Counted from the stretch's first letter, positions 27,264-37,141 are shown. The stretch is DNA of 64,000 nucleotides from Bradyrhizobium sp. AZCC 1719 (GCF_036924525.1 NZ_JAZHRU010000001.1:3439001-3503000); one strand, 5' to 3'. A program made the numbers and translations. The notes: generated by a model not told the origin, from the letters alone.

Positions 27264-27532
27264 CCCTTGGCGCGGCCGGCGTCGGTGGCGCGGGTGGCCT
27301 TGGTCTCGGCAACGTCCTTGGTGAACACGGCGACGACGCAGACGCCGCGGCGGTGCGCGGTGATCATGACCTTGTGGGCCTGGTCCTCGGTCATGCGGAA
27401 TTCGGCCTTCAGCACCGTGACGACGAATTCGCGCGGCGTGAAGTCGTCATTGATCAGGATGACCTTGTGCAGGCGCGGCCGTTCGACCTTGGTTTTGACC
27501 TTGGTTTTTGGCGTGACGACGGTATCTGCCAT
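27227..27532 (-). CDS. clpS: ATP-dependent Clp protease adaptor ClpS (ClpS2-like)
   Basis: 101 residues. Binds N-degron substrates and delivers them to ClpAP. Core motif VILINDDFTPREFVVTVLKAEFRMTEDQAHKVMITAHRRG and the C-terminal LLFTTEPEE. The TPREFV and FTTEPEE forms fit the ClpS2 paralogue of alphaproteobacteria rather than ClpS1, which has TPMEFV; this is inference from remembered sequences. A basic Lys/Thr-rich N-terminal extension (about 1-20) precedes it. clpA is not adjacent. Overlaps the LysR gene tail-to-tail. Confidence 0.92.
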   Translation of the reverse strand: MADTVVTPKTKVKTKVERPRLHKVILINDDFTPREFVVTVLKAEFRMTEDQAHKVMITAHRRGVCVVAVFTKDVAETKATRATDAGRAKGYPLLFTTEPEE

Positions 27533-27875
27533 TTGTAGTCCCGAAGCGAAGGAAATCCGACGAGCCCGCCGCGTTCAGTTGGCGCGGCAGTCCGCCAGGC
27601 GCTGCGCCATGGTCTGATCGCCGCGGCTGACGGCCGTCTCGATCAGTTTACAGGCTCGGGGCCGGTCCTGAAACCGGGGGTGCCGAGGGTTTCAGCTCGA
27701 TCAGGGCGACCATCGCGCCAGGCTCGGACACGGCAATCGCAGCGTGGAACCGGCCGCGCAGGCTGCTGTGGACGAAGCCTGATCCTAACCCGAATGTGAA
27801 GGACAAATGATTTCAGTGCTTTGCGTCAGCCATTTTGCATGTCACCATCACTGACGTTCGACGGGAGGGCCGCAA
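27533..27875. other. Intergenic region with possible gene remnant on the minus strand
   Basis: On the minus strand two overlapping frames look protein-like but neither has a start. One, ending at a stop near 27650, reads AMVALIELKP then PAPSL. The other, ending at 27574-27576, reads ACKLIETAVSRGDQTMAQRL then ADCRAN. They could be pieces of one frameshifted gene. No complete gene is supportable. Confidence 0.3.
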
Positions 27876-28748
27876 ATGCGCTGGTATGTCTCGATCGGGG
27901 TCGTGCTTGTAGCCGGTATGCTCGCTGGCGGCGACGTGGCAGGTGTTGCCGCGCCGAACCCAACGAACCGGGCGAGCCACCAGGCGAACGCCGCTGCCCG
28001 CCAACTGGCTGACAAGGACGCCAATCCGACCGTCGACCTGGAACTCGTCCTTGCCGTCGACGTCTCCTATTCGATGGACATGGATGAACTGGCGCTGCAG
28101 CGGGAAGGCTACGCGCAGGCGATCGTCTCCAAGGAGTTTTTGCAGGCGCTCAAGAGCGGGCCGAACGGCAGGATCGCGATCACCTATTTCGAGTGGGCGG
28201 CGTCAACCGACCAGAAGATCATCATCCCCTGGCGTGTGATCGACGGACCCGAGACGGCCGATGCCGTCGCCAACGAGATCGTCAAGACCCCGATCCGCCG
28301 GGCATCGCGCACTTCGATTTCGGGTGCGATCAATTTCGCCCTGCCGCTGTTCGACGAGAGCCCGCACCGCGGTTTGCGGCGGGTGATCGATATCTCGGGC
28401 GATGGCCCGAACAACAACGGCGCGCCGGTCCTCATCGCGCGCGATGCCGCGTTGGAAAAGGGCATCGTCATCAACGGCCTGCCAATCATGGTGAAGGAGC
28501 CGTCTTATTCCACCATGGATATCGACAATCTCGATTTCTATTACGAGGACTGCGTCATCGGCGGCCCCGGCTCGTTCGTGGTGACCATCAAGGACCGCGA
28601 CAAGTTCAAGGAAGCGATCCGCACCAAGCTGCTGCTCGAGATCGCCGGCCGCACGCCCGAACGCCCGGTGGTACCTGCAGCGGGCAGGGAGCCGCGAGTC
28701 AATTGCATGATAGGCGAGAAGATCTGGCAGGACCGGTGGGGGCGGTAG
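27876..28748 (+). CDS. DUF1194 family exported von Willebrand A-like protein
   Basis: 290 residues. Signal peptide about 1-25 (VSIGVVLVAGMLAGGDVAGVAA), then a VWA-like domain with the MIDAS-type motif AVDVSYSMD near residue 62 and the later DISGDGPNNNG near 170. DUF1194 proteins are periplasmic and of unknown role; the MIDAS suggests metal-dependent protein binding. A strong GGGAGG lies 7 nt before the ATG. It is convergent with the lower-GC anchored protein gene. Confidence 0.88.
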   Translation: MRWYVSIGVVLVAGMLAGGDVAGVAAPNPTNRASHQANAAARQLADKDANPTVDLELVLAVDVSYSMDMDELALQREGYAQAIVSKEFLQALKSGPNGRIAITYFEWAASTDQKIIIPWRVIDGPETADAVANEIVKTPIRRASRTSISGAINFALPLFDESPHRGLRRVIDISGDGPNNNGAPVLIARDAALEKGIVINGLPIMVKEPSYSTMDIDNLDFYYEDCVIGGPGSFVVTIKDRDKFKEAIRTKLLLEIAGRTPERPVVPAAGREPRVNCMIGEKIWQDRWGR

Positions 28749-28804
28749 AGGCATCTCGCCACTGGAGATCAATTCCGGCAATCGTTGTCACGCGCATTGG
28801 CGGA

Positions 28805-29767
28805 TTAGTTCTGTAGGGAACTTCCTGCGTTGGGACGGGCTTCGATGGTGGGAAAAATGCCGGGTGCAGTCAGCATTTCCTTGCCCCGAAGATTGTCGCA
28901 GGTCAGTTCGAGATCGGCTAAACTTCTATCGCTGGGACACCAATTCTTGTCTTCCGGGGAAATTTGGTACAGTCCTTTGAGGACGGAAAGGACGCCCTGC
29001 TTGTTTTTACTTTCGAGCGTACAAGCTATGGACAGGATGTTCGTCCGCATTTCCCTTCTGAGGCCCGGATTACATTCTGCCGATCCGGCAGATTTGCTGG
29101 CTCTTTCCAGCAGTGCTATGGCCTTGTCAAAATTGCGAAAGGATATTTCGGTCGTTGCCCACTGTACAAGAGTGTAGACAGCAGGCTGGCGATCGTTTGT
29201 GGAAACCAGATCGATCAGCCTGTTCAGCCTTTCCTCACTGATTTTCTCACTTGATGAAGGGGACCTGCCTTCGAGCGTAAATCGGCGAAGTGCCATCGCA
29301 GCCGGCAGTCGCACTGCCAGCGCGACAGTTTCGGAATCCGCGACTTGCCGCCAGTGCTCGGCCGCGAGTTCGACGTGTCCGGCGCCTGCGTAGGTGAAGC
29401 CAAGTATACTCAATACCTCAGGAGGTTGGTTGAACTTCTGTTGCTTTCCCTCCTTAAGGGCCGCTTCGATCTGTTGTATCAGCACACTCCGTCGCGCACC
29501 TTGAACGCTCCTGGCAGTTTCGGTGCCGGTGGACGCACTCTCATTATTGTAAACTTCCTTGATGAGACCGCTGATCTCCTGCTGCCATTGCGATTGAGTT
29601 TGCTGGACATGCTGTTGACGCGTATCTGCATAGTTGAAGAAAGCCCAGCCAGCCCCAGCGGCGCTGGTCAAAATTGAAAGTCCGAGAGAGATGAGCGCGA
29701 TGTCGATTTTTGATCGCTTCGCAGGCGGACTTCTATTGACGACAATAATCTTCGGGCGATTCCTCAT
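28805..29767 (-). CDS. Membrane-anchored helical (TPR-like) protein, unknown
   Basis: 320 residues from the ATG at 29767, which has TTGGGGA upstream (TTG 29806 and ATG 29791 are alternatives). A single transmembrane helix (IALISLGLSILTSAAGAGWAFF, about residues 22-43) is followed by a Gln-rich helix and then paired helices (LGFTYAGAGHVELAAEHWRQVAD, AVYTLVQWATTEISFRNFDKAIALLERA) suggestive of TPRs. Codon and base composition are visibly AT-richer than the neighbours, which suggests acquisition. A strong TATAAT box lies upstream. Function unknown. Confidence 0.72.
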   Translation of the reverse strand: MRNRPKIIVVNRSPPAKRSKIDIALISLGLSILTSAAGAGWAFFNYADTRQQHVQQTQSQWQQEISGLIKEVYNNESASTGTETARSVQGARRSVLIQQIEAALKEGKQQKFNQPPEVLSILGFTYAGAGHVELAAEHWRQVADSETVALAVRLPAAMALRRFTLEGRSPSSSEKISEERLNRLIDLVSTNDRQPAVYTLVQWATTEISFRNFDKAIALLERASKSAGSAECNPGLRREMRTNILSIACTLESKNKQGVLSVLKGLYQISPEDKNWCPSDRSLADLELTCDNLRGKEMLTAPGIFPTIEARPNAGSSLQN

Positions 29768-29817
29768 CGCGGCAATCCCCAATTTTCCCATTACGGGCGC
29801 AATCAATCTGAGAGTAT

Positions 29818-29846
29818 ATTATACTAGTAATGCAACCTTGATTGAA
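29818..29846 (-). promoter_or_regulatory. Sigma-70-like promoter of the lower-GC anchored protein gene
   Basis: On the minus strand TTCAAT (29846-29841), a 17-nt spacer, then a perfect TATAAT (29823-29818), about 50 nt before the start codon chosen at 29767. Such a consensus -10 is unusual in this high-GC genome and fits an acquired gene. Confidence 0.5.
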
Positions 29847-29903
29847 GCGCAATGGCAATCGCCGTTGTGATTCACACGTGCACTATCCGAGGCAGTAGCT
29901 GCG

Positions 29904-30012
29904 TAGATGGGTGGGCAAAGGCGTGTTAGCGCCTTGCCCGTCATCCTTGTGCAAGCAAAACGGTGGGCATGCTTGGTCTGCCCATCCTAAGGTTTCTGGC
30001 AGGATGGGTGGG
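29904..30012. repeat. Diverged GTGGGCAAAG-type dispersed repeat
   Basis: TAGATGGGTGGGCAAAGGCG, then CGCCTTGCCCGTCATCC, then GGTGGGCATGC and TGCCCATCCTA. It is related in its key words to the perfect nested inverted repeat at 14468-14605 but much degraded. It lies between two minus-strand genes. Confidence 0.6.
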
Positions 30013-30026
30013 GGAGGTAGGAACAT

Positions 30027-30866
30027 TCAGGCGAGGCTAGAGGCCGACATCTCCCTGATATCATGCTCCAGCGAACGCAGTGTCTGTAGTGCCGCCTCGT
30101 GCTGTCCGGATCCGATCAATCGCCAGAGATCGGCGACCCGGCTCGTCAGGCTCTGAATCGTCACGGGAAAACTGGCGGCCGCGGTCAACGCGCTTTTCTC
30201 GTTGATGAGATATTGCCCGTTGAGGGCAAACAGAACCTGTCCCAGGCAAGCCAGGGCTCGGTAGGCGCAGCCGGCAATATGCGTGCTGTCGCCGCGCGGC
30301 AGGGCGGTCTCGGCATTCTCGATGGTGAACAAAATTTCCCATTGAAAGCGCCGGATCAGGGCATCGCGCATCGCGCGCGGGTAGGGCGACGTGCTCGCCT
30401 TCAATGCTGCGATTACTCCATCGGGATCGTGCAGCGGACGGCACTGCGCGACCTCGCCCATCCATATCGCGGAGCAAAAGCCGTGCGGATGGCCGGGCTG
30501 GTAATACATGCCGATGTCGCCGCTCCGGCACGCTTCGATCGTCTCCGCGACTTTCTCGATGCTCCGGTAGAGCAGGTCGACCTTGCGTCCGCCGATCACG
30601 AGCCACGCGCCGCCCACGATCCATGGCCCCCATTCGCCAACGGGAGTCACGCGTATGGCGTCCGGCTCGTCGACGATGGCTTTCACCACCTCGCGGAGCC
30701 GGTCGATATCCAAATCGGCGCTGTCAGCATGGTAGAGGCCGATATCATAGTCGGATGCGTCGTGCGCCGTTCCGCGCGCCCGCGATCCGCCGAGCACGAT
30801 GGCGGCAATGCCGGGGACATCGGCGAGGAGGGGAGTGATGCGCGTGAGGAGCGGATCGTGTGACAT
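30027..30866 (-). CDS. Nucleotidyltransferase-domain protein
   Basis: 279 residues. Pol-beta-type nucleotidyltransferase fold: GGSRARGTAHDASDYDIGLY (about residues 26-45) holds the GS motif and the DxD-like metal Asp residues, with a third acidic residue likely in RKVDLLYR near 97. The C-terminal half is helical and lacks a recognised kanamycin/streptomycin-adenylyltransferase signature, so drug resistance is not shown. It may be an aminoglycoside-type or protein-modifying enzyme. Stands alone between a repeat and the RumA-like gene. Confidence 0.78.
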   Translation of the reverse strand: MSHDPLLTRITPLLADVPGIAAIVLGGSRARGTAHDASDYDIGLYHADSADLDIDRLREVVKAIVDEPDAIRVTPVGEWGPWIVGGAWLVIGGRKVDLLYRSIEKVAETIEACRSGDIGMYYQPGHPHGFCSAIWMGEVAQCRPLHDPDGVIAALKASTSPYPRAMRDALIRRFQWEILFTIENAETALPRGDSTHIAGCAYRALACLGQVLFALNGQYLINEKSALTAAASFPVTIQSLTSRVADLWRLIGSGQHEAALQTLRSLEHDIREMSASSLA

Positions 30867-30937
30867 GGACGAACTGCGAGGGACCGGCGCGCAGTATATC
30901 GAAGGGTGCTGCGCTCGCGATAGCCATATCGCTGGCC

Positions 30938-32185
30938 TCAGCGCCTGAACCGCGCCACCAATTCCACATGCGGCGTGTGGCGAAACTGGTCGACCGGTAT
31001 GACGCCTTCGATTTTATAGCCGCCGTCGATCAAGATCTTCGCATCGCGCGCGAAGGTCGGGACGTTGCATGAGACGGCAACCACCGTCGGCACCTTGCTC
31101 GCCGCAAGCTGGGTCACCTGCGCTTGCGCGCCCTGCCGCGGAGGGTCAAACACCACCGTGTCGTAGTCGCGCAACTCCTGCGGCATCAGCGGGCGTCGGA
31201 ACAGGTCGCGTGCCTCGGCCTTGACCGGCTTCAGCCCTGAGGTGGAGGTCGCGGCCTTCTGCAAGGCTGCTACCGAGCCGGCGTCGCTGTCGAAACCGGT
31301 GACACGCGACTTCGCCGCAAGCCGCAGTGCGAAGGGGCCGACGCCGCAGAACAGATCGGCGATATGTTTGGCGCGCTTGCAATGATCCGATACCAGCGCG
31401 GCGAGCTGCTCCTCGCCCGCCACCGTGGCCTGCAGGAACGAGCCGGGCGGTAGCGTGACCTGCGCCGCGCCAATCGAGATCACGGGCGGCGTTCGCATCA
31501 GCACCAGTTCGCCATGGCGCGTCAGCCGCGCGAGCCGGTGTTGTTCGGCGATGCGCGACAGCCGCGCGATCATGGCTGAAGATACCGGCCCGGAGCCGCG
31601 CACATCGAGGTCGAGGCCGCTATTGGTCGCGGTGATCTGGATGTCGAGCGGCTTGCCCATCGCGATCAACGGCTCGGCGATGGCCCAGGCGGCCTCGATC
31701 GCGCCACTCAATTGCGGATCGAGGATCGGGCAGCGGTCGATCGGAATGATGTCGTGCGAACCGGCCGCTGCATAGCCGACCTTGAGCACGCCATGCGTTC
31801 CGATTCGGCCGTGCAGGGTGATGCGCCGGCGGCCCGCGCCATGGGCATCGACGAGGGCTGCGACGTCGCAATCGATTCCAGCCTGCGAGAGCGTCGTCAC
31901 CACCAACCCGCGCTTCCAGGCGCGATAGGGCTCGGCTTCCCAGTGCTGGATCGCGCAGCCGCCGCAGACGCCGAAATGCGGGCAGAACGGTGCGACGCGC
32001 TCGACGCTCGCTGTCTCGACCTTGAGCAATCGCCGGCGGTCAGGATGGTGGCCGGGAACCGGACCGGCCTCTATCGTTTCGCCGCCGAGTGCGTACGGCA
32101 CATAGATGTTGCCGCCGCCTGATATGGCGACGCCGTCGCCGTGATGGCCGACATGGTCGATGACGAGGCGTTCGCTCTCAGCCAC
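30938..32185 (-). CDS. RumA/TrmA-family RNA 5-methyluridine methyltransferase
   Basis: 415 residues. TRAM-like N-terminus (about 1-55), a cysteine cluster [15 protein letters not shown] for a 4Fe-4S centre near residue 68-82, and a Rossmann SAM domain with [15 protein letters not shown] near 285, FDPPRQGA and the catalytic Cys in [13 protein letters not shown]. This is the 23S rRNA (uracil-5-)-methyltransferase RlmD/RlmC group; the exact target is not determined. It overlaps tlyA upstream by 8 bp, and the two probably modify rRNA together. Confidence 0.9.
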   Translation of the reverse strand: MAESERLVIDHVGHHGDGVAISGGGNIYVPYALGGETIEAGPVPGHHPDRRRLLKVETASVERVAPFCPHFGVCGGCAIQHWEAEPYRAWKRGLVVTTLSQAGIDCDVAALVDAHGAGRRRITLHGRIGTHGVLKVGYAAAGSHDIIPIDRCPILDPQLSGAIEAAWAIAEPLIAMGKPLDIQITATNSGLDLDVRGSGPVSSAMIARLSRIAEQHRLARLTRHGELVLMRTPPVISIGAAQVTLPPGSFLQATVAGEEQLAALVSDHCKRAKHIADLFCGVGPFALRLAAKSRVTGFDSDAGSVAALQKAATSTSGLKPVKAEARDLFRRPLMPQELRDYDTVVFDPPRQGAQAQVTQLAASKVPTVVAVSCNVPTFARDAKILIDGGYKIEGVIPVDQFRHTPHVELVARFRR

Positions 32186-32933
32186 GGCGCGCGCCCATGA
32201 AGAACTCGATATTGCCGTCGCCGCCTTTGATCGACGACGGAAACACCTGGATATCGGTGCAGCCGAGCGAGGCGGCGAACGCCGAGATGTCGTCGCAGAT
32301 CGCCTGATGCACCATCGCGTTGCGGATGATGCCGTGCTTGGAGTGCTTTCGTTCCGCCTCGAACTGCGGCTTGATCAGCGCGAGCAGATGCATCGGGGCT
32401 GCGGCCAGCGACAGCGCCACCGGCAGCACCGCCTTCAAGGAAATGAAGCTAACGTCGATAACGACGACATCGGGCCGGGCGGGCAGGCGCTTGCCCTCGA
32501 ACTGGCGAATGTCGGTTTCTTCCATCGACACGACTCTGGGATGGCTCTGCAGCGAGGGATGCAACTGGCTGCGCCCGACATCGATGGCGAAGACGAGGCT
32601 CGCGCCGTTCGCCAGCAACACCTCGGTGAAGCCGCCGGTGGAGGCGCCGACGTCGAGGCAGACATGGTCCTCGATCTCGATCGGATACTGCTCCAGCGCG
32701 CCGGCAAGCTTGACGCCGCCGCGCGAAACGTAAGGGTGCGCGGGCTGGGCGGACAATTCGGCATTGGCGGCGATCGTCTCCGACGCCTTCAGCACGGGCC
32801 TGCCGTCGGCCGTCACGCCACCAGCGTCGATCGCGGCGCGTGCGCGGGCGCGGCTTTCGAACAGGCCGCGCTCGACCAGCAGCACGTCCACGCGCTTGCG
32901 GGGAGAGGTTTCGCTGTCGCTTTTGTCAGCCAA
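32178..32933 (-). CDS. tlyA: TlyA-family rRNA 2'-O-methyltransferase
   Basis: 251 residues. S4 RNA-binding domain (about 14-75, [27 protein letters not shown]) and an FtsJ-like methyltransferase domain ([19 protein letters not shown] site [19 protein letters not shown]). TlyA methylates ribosomal RNA 2'-hydroxyls. It overlaps the RumA-like gene by 8 bp and is preceded 2 bp upstream by the deoxyribosyltransferase gene, so all three minus-strand genes look like one operon. Confidence 0.92.
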   Translation of the reverse strand: MADKSDSETSPRKRVDVLLVERGLFESRARARAAIDAGGVTADGRPVLKASETIAANAELSAQPAHPYVSRGGVKLAGALEQYPIEIEDHVCLDVGASTGGFTEVLLANGASLVFAIDVGRSQLHPSLQSHPRVVSMEETDIRQFEGKRLPARPDVVVIDVSFISLKAVLPVALSLAAAPMHLLALIKPQFEAERKHSKHGIIRNAMVHQAICDDISAFAASLGCTDIQVFPSSIKGGDGNIEFFMGARRG

Positions 32934-32935
32934 GT

Positions 32936-33499
32936 TTAGTCCGATTTGCCGGTGGCGCGATCCGCCGCCAGAGCGACGCAGGCCTCGAACGAGGTGAGAT
33001 CGTGCCAGATATCTTGCGGCCGCTGCCGCGGCGTCACCAGTCTAGCACCATGCAGATCGAGCGTGTGGATCATCATGAGATTGTCGGGCAGGCCGAAATC
33101 TTCCACTGTCAGCCCGTCGCCGTCGATCAGTTGGCCGGTGGCGGATTTGGTCACATCGTAGTTCCGCTTTACGCGCTCAACATAGATTGCGGGGTCGTTG
33201 CTATAGGCCAGGCAGAGCTTGCCGCGACCGGCCATGTAGCCGAGTTCATAGACCGTGCCGGCGTCGGCACTGGGGCCGCGAAACGGCGTAAGATTGGCAA
33301 TGATCGCGTCCGCCGCATCCATCATTGCTTCATTGCCCTTGAAGATCGAAAGCGACGCGTCGGCGGCGGCAAGGTTAACCGCGTTATCGAGTGGATAGAG
33401 GCCGGTCAGCCCATACTGGGCGCAGATCGCGGCTTTGCGGCGCCCGATCTCGATGGCGTCCGGCAGGAACACATCGGGACCTGCCAGATAGATCTTCAT
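32936..33499 (-). CDS. Nucleoside 2-deoxyribosyltransferase
   Basis: 187 residues. MKIYLAGPDVF at the N-terminus and the active-site Glu in ADAGTVYELGYMAGRGK near residue 85 define the family, which transfers deoxyribose between bases or hydrolyses deoxynucleosides in salvage. It is translationally close to tlyA (2 bp) and separated from dxs by a strong inverted repeat. Confidence 0.85.
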   Translation of the reverse strand: MKIYLAGPDVFLPDAIEIGRRKAAICAQYGLTGLYPLDNAVNLAAADASLSIFKGNEAMMDAADAIIANLTPFRGPSADAGTVYELGYMAGRGKLCLAYSNDPAIYVERVKRNYDVTKSATGQLIDGDGLTVEDFGLPDNLMMIHTLDLHGARLVTPRQRPQDIWHDLTSFEACVALAADRATGKSD

Positions 33500-33523
33500 G
33501 GATTTACCTGCGAAAGAGCCAGA

Positions 33524-33554
33524 CCTTCGGTTCTGATCGGGTCAGAACCGAAGG
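33524..33554. terminator. Perfect 13-bp inverted repeat between dxs and the deoxyribosyltransferase gene
   Basis: CCTTCGGTTCTGA and TCAGAACCGAAGG flank a TCGGG loop. It sits just after the dxs stop in the minus direction, followed by TCTGGCTCTTTC. It can terminate dxs transcription in part or stabilise its 3' end. Confidence 0.6.
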
Positions 33555-33565
33555 GGCGCTGTGCC

Positions 33566-35491
33566 TCAGGCGAGCTTGACGGTTTCCGTCTTGTAGTCCT
33601 TGCCGAGCGCGTCGAACACCTTGGCGACGATGCCCTTGGCGTCGAGGCCGGCATGGGCATACATCGCGTTCGGCGAATCGTGGTCGATGAACTCGTCGGG
33701 CAGGATCATCGCACGCATCCTTAAACCGCCGTCGAGCATGCCGTGTTCGGCCAGCGTCTGCATGACATGCGAGCCGAAGCCGCCGATCGAGCCTTCCTCG
33801 ATGGTGAGCAGCACCTCGTGGTCGCGCGCCAACTTCAGCACCAGATCTACGTCGAGCGGCTTCATGAAGCGCGCGTCGGCGATGGTGGTGGACAGGCCGT
33901 GGGCGGCGAGTTCGTCGGCGGCCTTCTCGCATTCGGCCATTCGCGTACCGAACGAGAGCAGGGCGACCTTGCTGCCCTGGCGGACGATGCGGCCCTTGCC
34001 GATTTCGAGCGGAATACCGACTTCCGGCATTTCGACGCCGCGGCCTTCGCCGCGCGGATAACGCACCGCGCTCGGCCGGTCGTTGATCGCGACTTGCGTC
34101 GCGACCATGTGCACCAGTTCGGCTTCGTCGGACGCCGCCATGATGACGAAGTTCGGCAGGCAGCCGAGATAGGCATTGTCGAACGAACCGGCATGGGTGG
34201 CGCCGTCGGCGCCGACCAGGCCGGCGCGGTCGATCGCGAAGCGGACCGGCAGGCTCTGGATCGCAACGTCATGGACTACCTGGTCATAGCCGCGCTGCAG
34301 GAAGGTCGAGTAGATCGCGCAGAACGGCTTGTAGCCTTCGGTGGCAAGCCCGGCCGCAAACGTCACCGCATGCTGCTCGGCAATACCGACGTCGAAGGTG
34401 CGCTCCGGAAATGACTTGTTGAAGATGTCGACGCCGGTACCCGACGGCATCGCGGCGGTGATGGCGACGATCTTGTCGTCCTTCTCGGCTTCCTTGACCA
34501 AGCTCTGGCCGAACACGTTCTGGTAGGCCGGCGCATTCGGCTTGGCCTTGGCCTGCGCGCCGGTGGCGACGTCGAACTTGACCACGGCGTGATACTTGTC
34601 GGCGGAAGCTTCTGCGGGGGCGTAGCCCTTGCCCTTTTGCGTCACGACGTGGACCAGGATCGGGCCGGTTTCCATGTCGCGGACGTTCTTCAAAACAGGC
34701 AGCAGATGGTCGAGGTTATGGCCGTCGATCGGGCCGACGTAATAGAAGCCGAGCTCCTCGAACAGCGTGCCGCCGTCCATCATGAAGCCGCGGGAATATT
34801 CCTCGACGCGGTTGGCGCGGTTGGCGAGGATCTTGGGCAGACGCTTGTTGATCTGCTTGGCCGCCTCGCGCAGCGAGCGGTAGGTCTTGCCGGAATAGAG
34901 CCGCGACAGGTACGCGCTCATCGCGCCGACCGGCGGCGCAATCGACATGTCGTTGTCGTTGAGGATGACGATCAGGCGCGAGTTCATTGCGCCCGCATTG
35001 TTCATGGCCTCATAGGCCATGCCGGCCGACATAGCGCCGTCGCCGATCACGGCAATGACGTTATTCTTGCCGCCGGCGAGGTCGCGCGCCACGGCCATGC
35101 CGAGGCCGGCGGAGATCGAGGTCGAGGAGTGCGCGGCGCCGAACGGGTCGTAATCGCTCTCGGTGCGCTTGGTGAAGCCGGAGAGGCCGCCGCCGGTGCG
35201 CAGCGTGCGGATGCGGTCGCGGCGGCCGGTCAGGATCTTGTGCGGGTAGGCCTGGTGGCCGACGTCCCAGATCAGGCGGTCGCGCGGCGTGTCGAAGATG
35301 TAGTGGATCGCGGTGGTCAGTTCGACGACGCCGAGGCCGGCGCCGAAGTGGCCGCCGGTCACCGAAACGGCGTCGATGGTTTCCTGGCGGAGCTCGTCCG
35401 CGACCTGCCGCACCTGCTCGATCTTGAGCTTGCGAAGATCCTCGGGCGTGCGGATGGTATCGAGAAGCGGCGTTTTACTATATGTGGTCAC
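33566..35491 (-). CDS. dxs: 1-deoxy-D-xylulose-5-phosphate synthase
   Basis: 641 residues. Thiamine-diphosphate enzyme of the MEP isoprenoid pathway, condensing pyruvate and glyceraldehyde 3-phosphate. ThDP site [18 protein letters not shown] with NDNDMSI near residues 150-185, the transketolase-type [17 protein letters not shown] near 380, and the C-terminal domain [24 protein letters not shown] take the GTG at 35491 ([19 protein letters not shown]), which matches the rhizobial N-terminus and has GGAA upstream; ATG 35512 would add 7 residues. The strand and neighbourhood with xseB and the HDAC-like gene match the usual order of this locus. Confidence 0.96.
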   Translation of the reverse strand: MTTYSKTPLLDTIRTPEDLRKLKIEQVRQVADELRQETIDAVSVTGGHFGAGLGVVELTTAIHYIFDTPRDRLIWDVGHQAYPHKILTGRRDRIRTLRTGGGLSGFTKRTESDYDPFGAAHSSTSISAGLGMAVARDLAGGKNNVIAVIGDGAMSAGMAYEAMNNAGAMNSRLIVILNDNDMSIAPPVGAMSAYLSRLYSGKTYRSLREAAKQINKRLPKILANRANRVEEYSRGFMMDGGTLFEELGFYYVGPIDGHNLDHLLPVLKNVRDMETGPILVHVVTQKGKGYAPAEASADKYHAVVKFDVATGAQAKAKPNAPAYQNVFGQSLVKEAEKDDKIVAITAAMPSGTGVDIFNKSFPERTFDVGIAEQHAVTFAAGLATEGYKPFCAIYSTFLQRGYDQVVHDVAIQSLPVRFAIDRAGLVGADGATHAGSFDNAYLGCLPNFVIMAASDEAELVHMVATQVAINDRPSAVRYPRGEGRGVEMPEVGIPLEIGKGRIVRQGSKVALLSFGTRMAECEKAADELAAHGLSTTIADARFMKPLDVDLVLKLARDHEVLLTIEEGSIGGFGSHVMQTLAEHGMLDGGLRMRAMILPDEFIDHDSPNAMYAHAGLDAKGIVAKVFDALGKDYKTETVKLA

Positions 35492-35842
35492 AGCGATATT
35501 CCAATTTTGCATGTCAGGACGAAGGGCCTGACGCGAGACGGGAAGCGCGTTAACCGCGCCGTGAAAATCCAGACGCCGGGTGCCACCTCGGCAGGCCGGT
35601 ACCTGATTTGAAAGCCTAGATGCACTCCGGTTTTAGCCCTGTGACATGCATCACGTTGGTCGCCTTTAACCCTTCCCGGCCAGTTTCTCTAGCTATTTGA
35701 AGTGCTTACTGCCGTCGGAAATCCGTGACAGGCCCTCTCTTTTTAGCCCATAGAACGGCAAGCTTTACACCAAAGCTACCGCCAAAGCCAACCCGGTGAG
35801 CCAGGATGGTTCCTGGGTGAGTCGCCGAAAAGTCGAGATTGT
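35492..35842. other. Intergenic region upstream of dxs
   Basis: 351 bp with no convincing gene. It should hold the dxs promoter near 35500-35700. The part at 35690-35760 is AT-richer. A short frame at 35796-36041 on the plus strand lies across the end of the next gene and is a shadow. Confidence 0.35.
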
Positions 35843-37141
35843 TCAACCGCGGCGGCGAGCGGAAGGTTCCATTTTGCCCAGATCGGAGGAATTTTCGGGC
35901 TCGGTCGTGGCCGCTTCGATCCTCTTCCAGGCCCGATCTCGCGCTTCGGAATCGCCGGTGGCGACATCAAGCGCAGCGTCGGGGACGGCCATGCGCGCGC
36001 TGAGCGGGACCGGTCCGCAGACGATCATGAAGAAGTCGTAGGCGTTGGGCAGTTCGTTGGCCATCACGAACTGGAAATGCACGCGGAAGAACTGCCAGCG
36101 GAATTTCTCGTAGTGCTCGGGCCGGATGATGTCACGGAAGCGAACCGGCACGATCTTCGGGTTGCGCCGGGCGGTCCCGACGTCGATGCCGTGACTGGCA
36201 ATCGGATCGAACTGGTAGAAATTCATCACGTCCTTGCGGGCCTGACAGTCGATCCAGTCGACCGACGGCTCGACCGCCAGCATCCGCAGATGCTCGCGAA
36301 ACTCTTTCGATACGGCGTGATAGCCGACGATCGGGAAATTGCCGCCGATCGTCAGCAGCACGATCCGCGGCCCGTGACGGCCGAGCGCGGGATCGAGCTT
36401 CAGCGCGCGCGCCAGCATTTCCGTCGACAGGAACGATCCGGAACTATGGCCGACGATGACGATCTCGTCGGCGTCGGTGCTCTTGGCGACATTGACCAGA
36501 TGCTGCGCAAACCGGTCGATGCGCTGGTCCCATTCCGGGCGCTCGCGGTGCGAGAACTCCCAGGTCCAGATCGTGTCGCACAGGAGATAAAGCACGTAGG
36601 TGGAATTCTCGGTGTATTTCAGCACCGTGCCAAGCAGGGCAATGAAGATGGCGGTGGCGGCAGCGATGCTGAATGCGTCGGGAATGCCGATGGCGTTCAG
36701 GCCTTTCTCGAACACGAAGGAGACGGCCGCAGCACAAGCGGCTTGCAGCAACAGCACCAGGTGCGGATAGGTGATGAAGGTCGCGAACCGCCAGTTCGCC
36801 TTGCCGAAGCGGGCTATGGTGCCGGCGAAGACGAGGCGCCAATAGATCCAGACCGCGCTGAACACCGTGCGCCAGATCGGCGACGCCAGGTCTTGCTGGA
36901 TGAAGTCCTCGAATCGCAAGAAGTCGTAGGACGTGCGTGTCTGCCAGTCGGAGGCTGTGGTATCGATGGTCCAGGACGCGATTTCGTCGTCGGACGCCAC
37001 CTTTGGCCGGCTGATGGTGGCCTGGAGCTGATAAAGCCGGCCGAATTTGCGCAGCTCGGTCCGGAACATGCGGTAATATTGCGCCAGCCCGCGCGGATCG
37101 TAGCCCTGAATATAGATGATATGGCGGTGCTCGACGCGCAC
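35843..37141 (-). CDS. Membrane-associated alpha/beta-hydrolase-like protein
   Basis: 432 residues. The N-terminus (HIIYIQGYDPRGLAQYYRMFRTELRKFG) is a Ser-lipase-like oxyanion region; two hydrophobic segments (TYPHLVLLLQAACAAAVSFVF, FSIAAATAIFIALLGTVL) lie around residues 125-180; the nucleophile elbow IVIVGHSSGSFLS is near residue 230. A later Asp and His of the triad cannot be fixed with confidence. Homologues are uncharacterised in rhizobia. It lies between xseB and dxs on the same strand, with 147 bp from xseB. Confidence 0.72.
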   Translation of the reverse strand: MRVEHRHIIYIQGYDPRGLAQYYRMFRTELRKFGRLYQLQATISRPKVASDDEIASWTIDTTASDWQTRTSYDFLRFEDFIQQDLASPIWRTVFSAVWIYWRLVFAGTIARFGKANWRFATFITYPHLVLLLQAACAAAVSFVFEKGLNAIGIPDAFSIAAATAIFIALLGTVLKYTENSTYVLYLLCDTIWTWEFSHRERPEWDQRIDRFAQHLVNVAKSTDADEIVIVGHSSGSFLSTEMLARALKLDPALGRHGPRIVLLTIGGNFPIVGYHAVSKEFREHLRMLAVEPSVDWIDCQARKDVMNFYQFDPIASHGIDVGTARRNPKIVPVRFRDIIRPEHYEKFRWQFFRVHFQFVMANELPNAYDFFMIVCGPVPLSARMAVPDAALDVATGDSEARDRAWKRIEAATTEPENSSDLGKMEPSARRRG

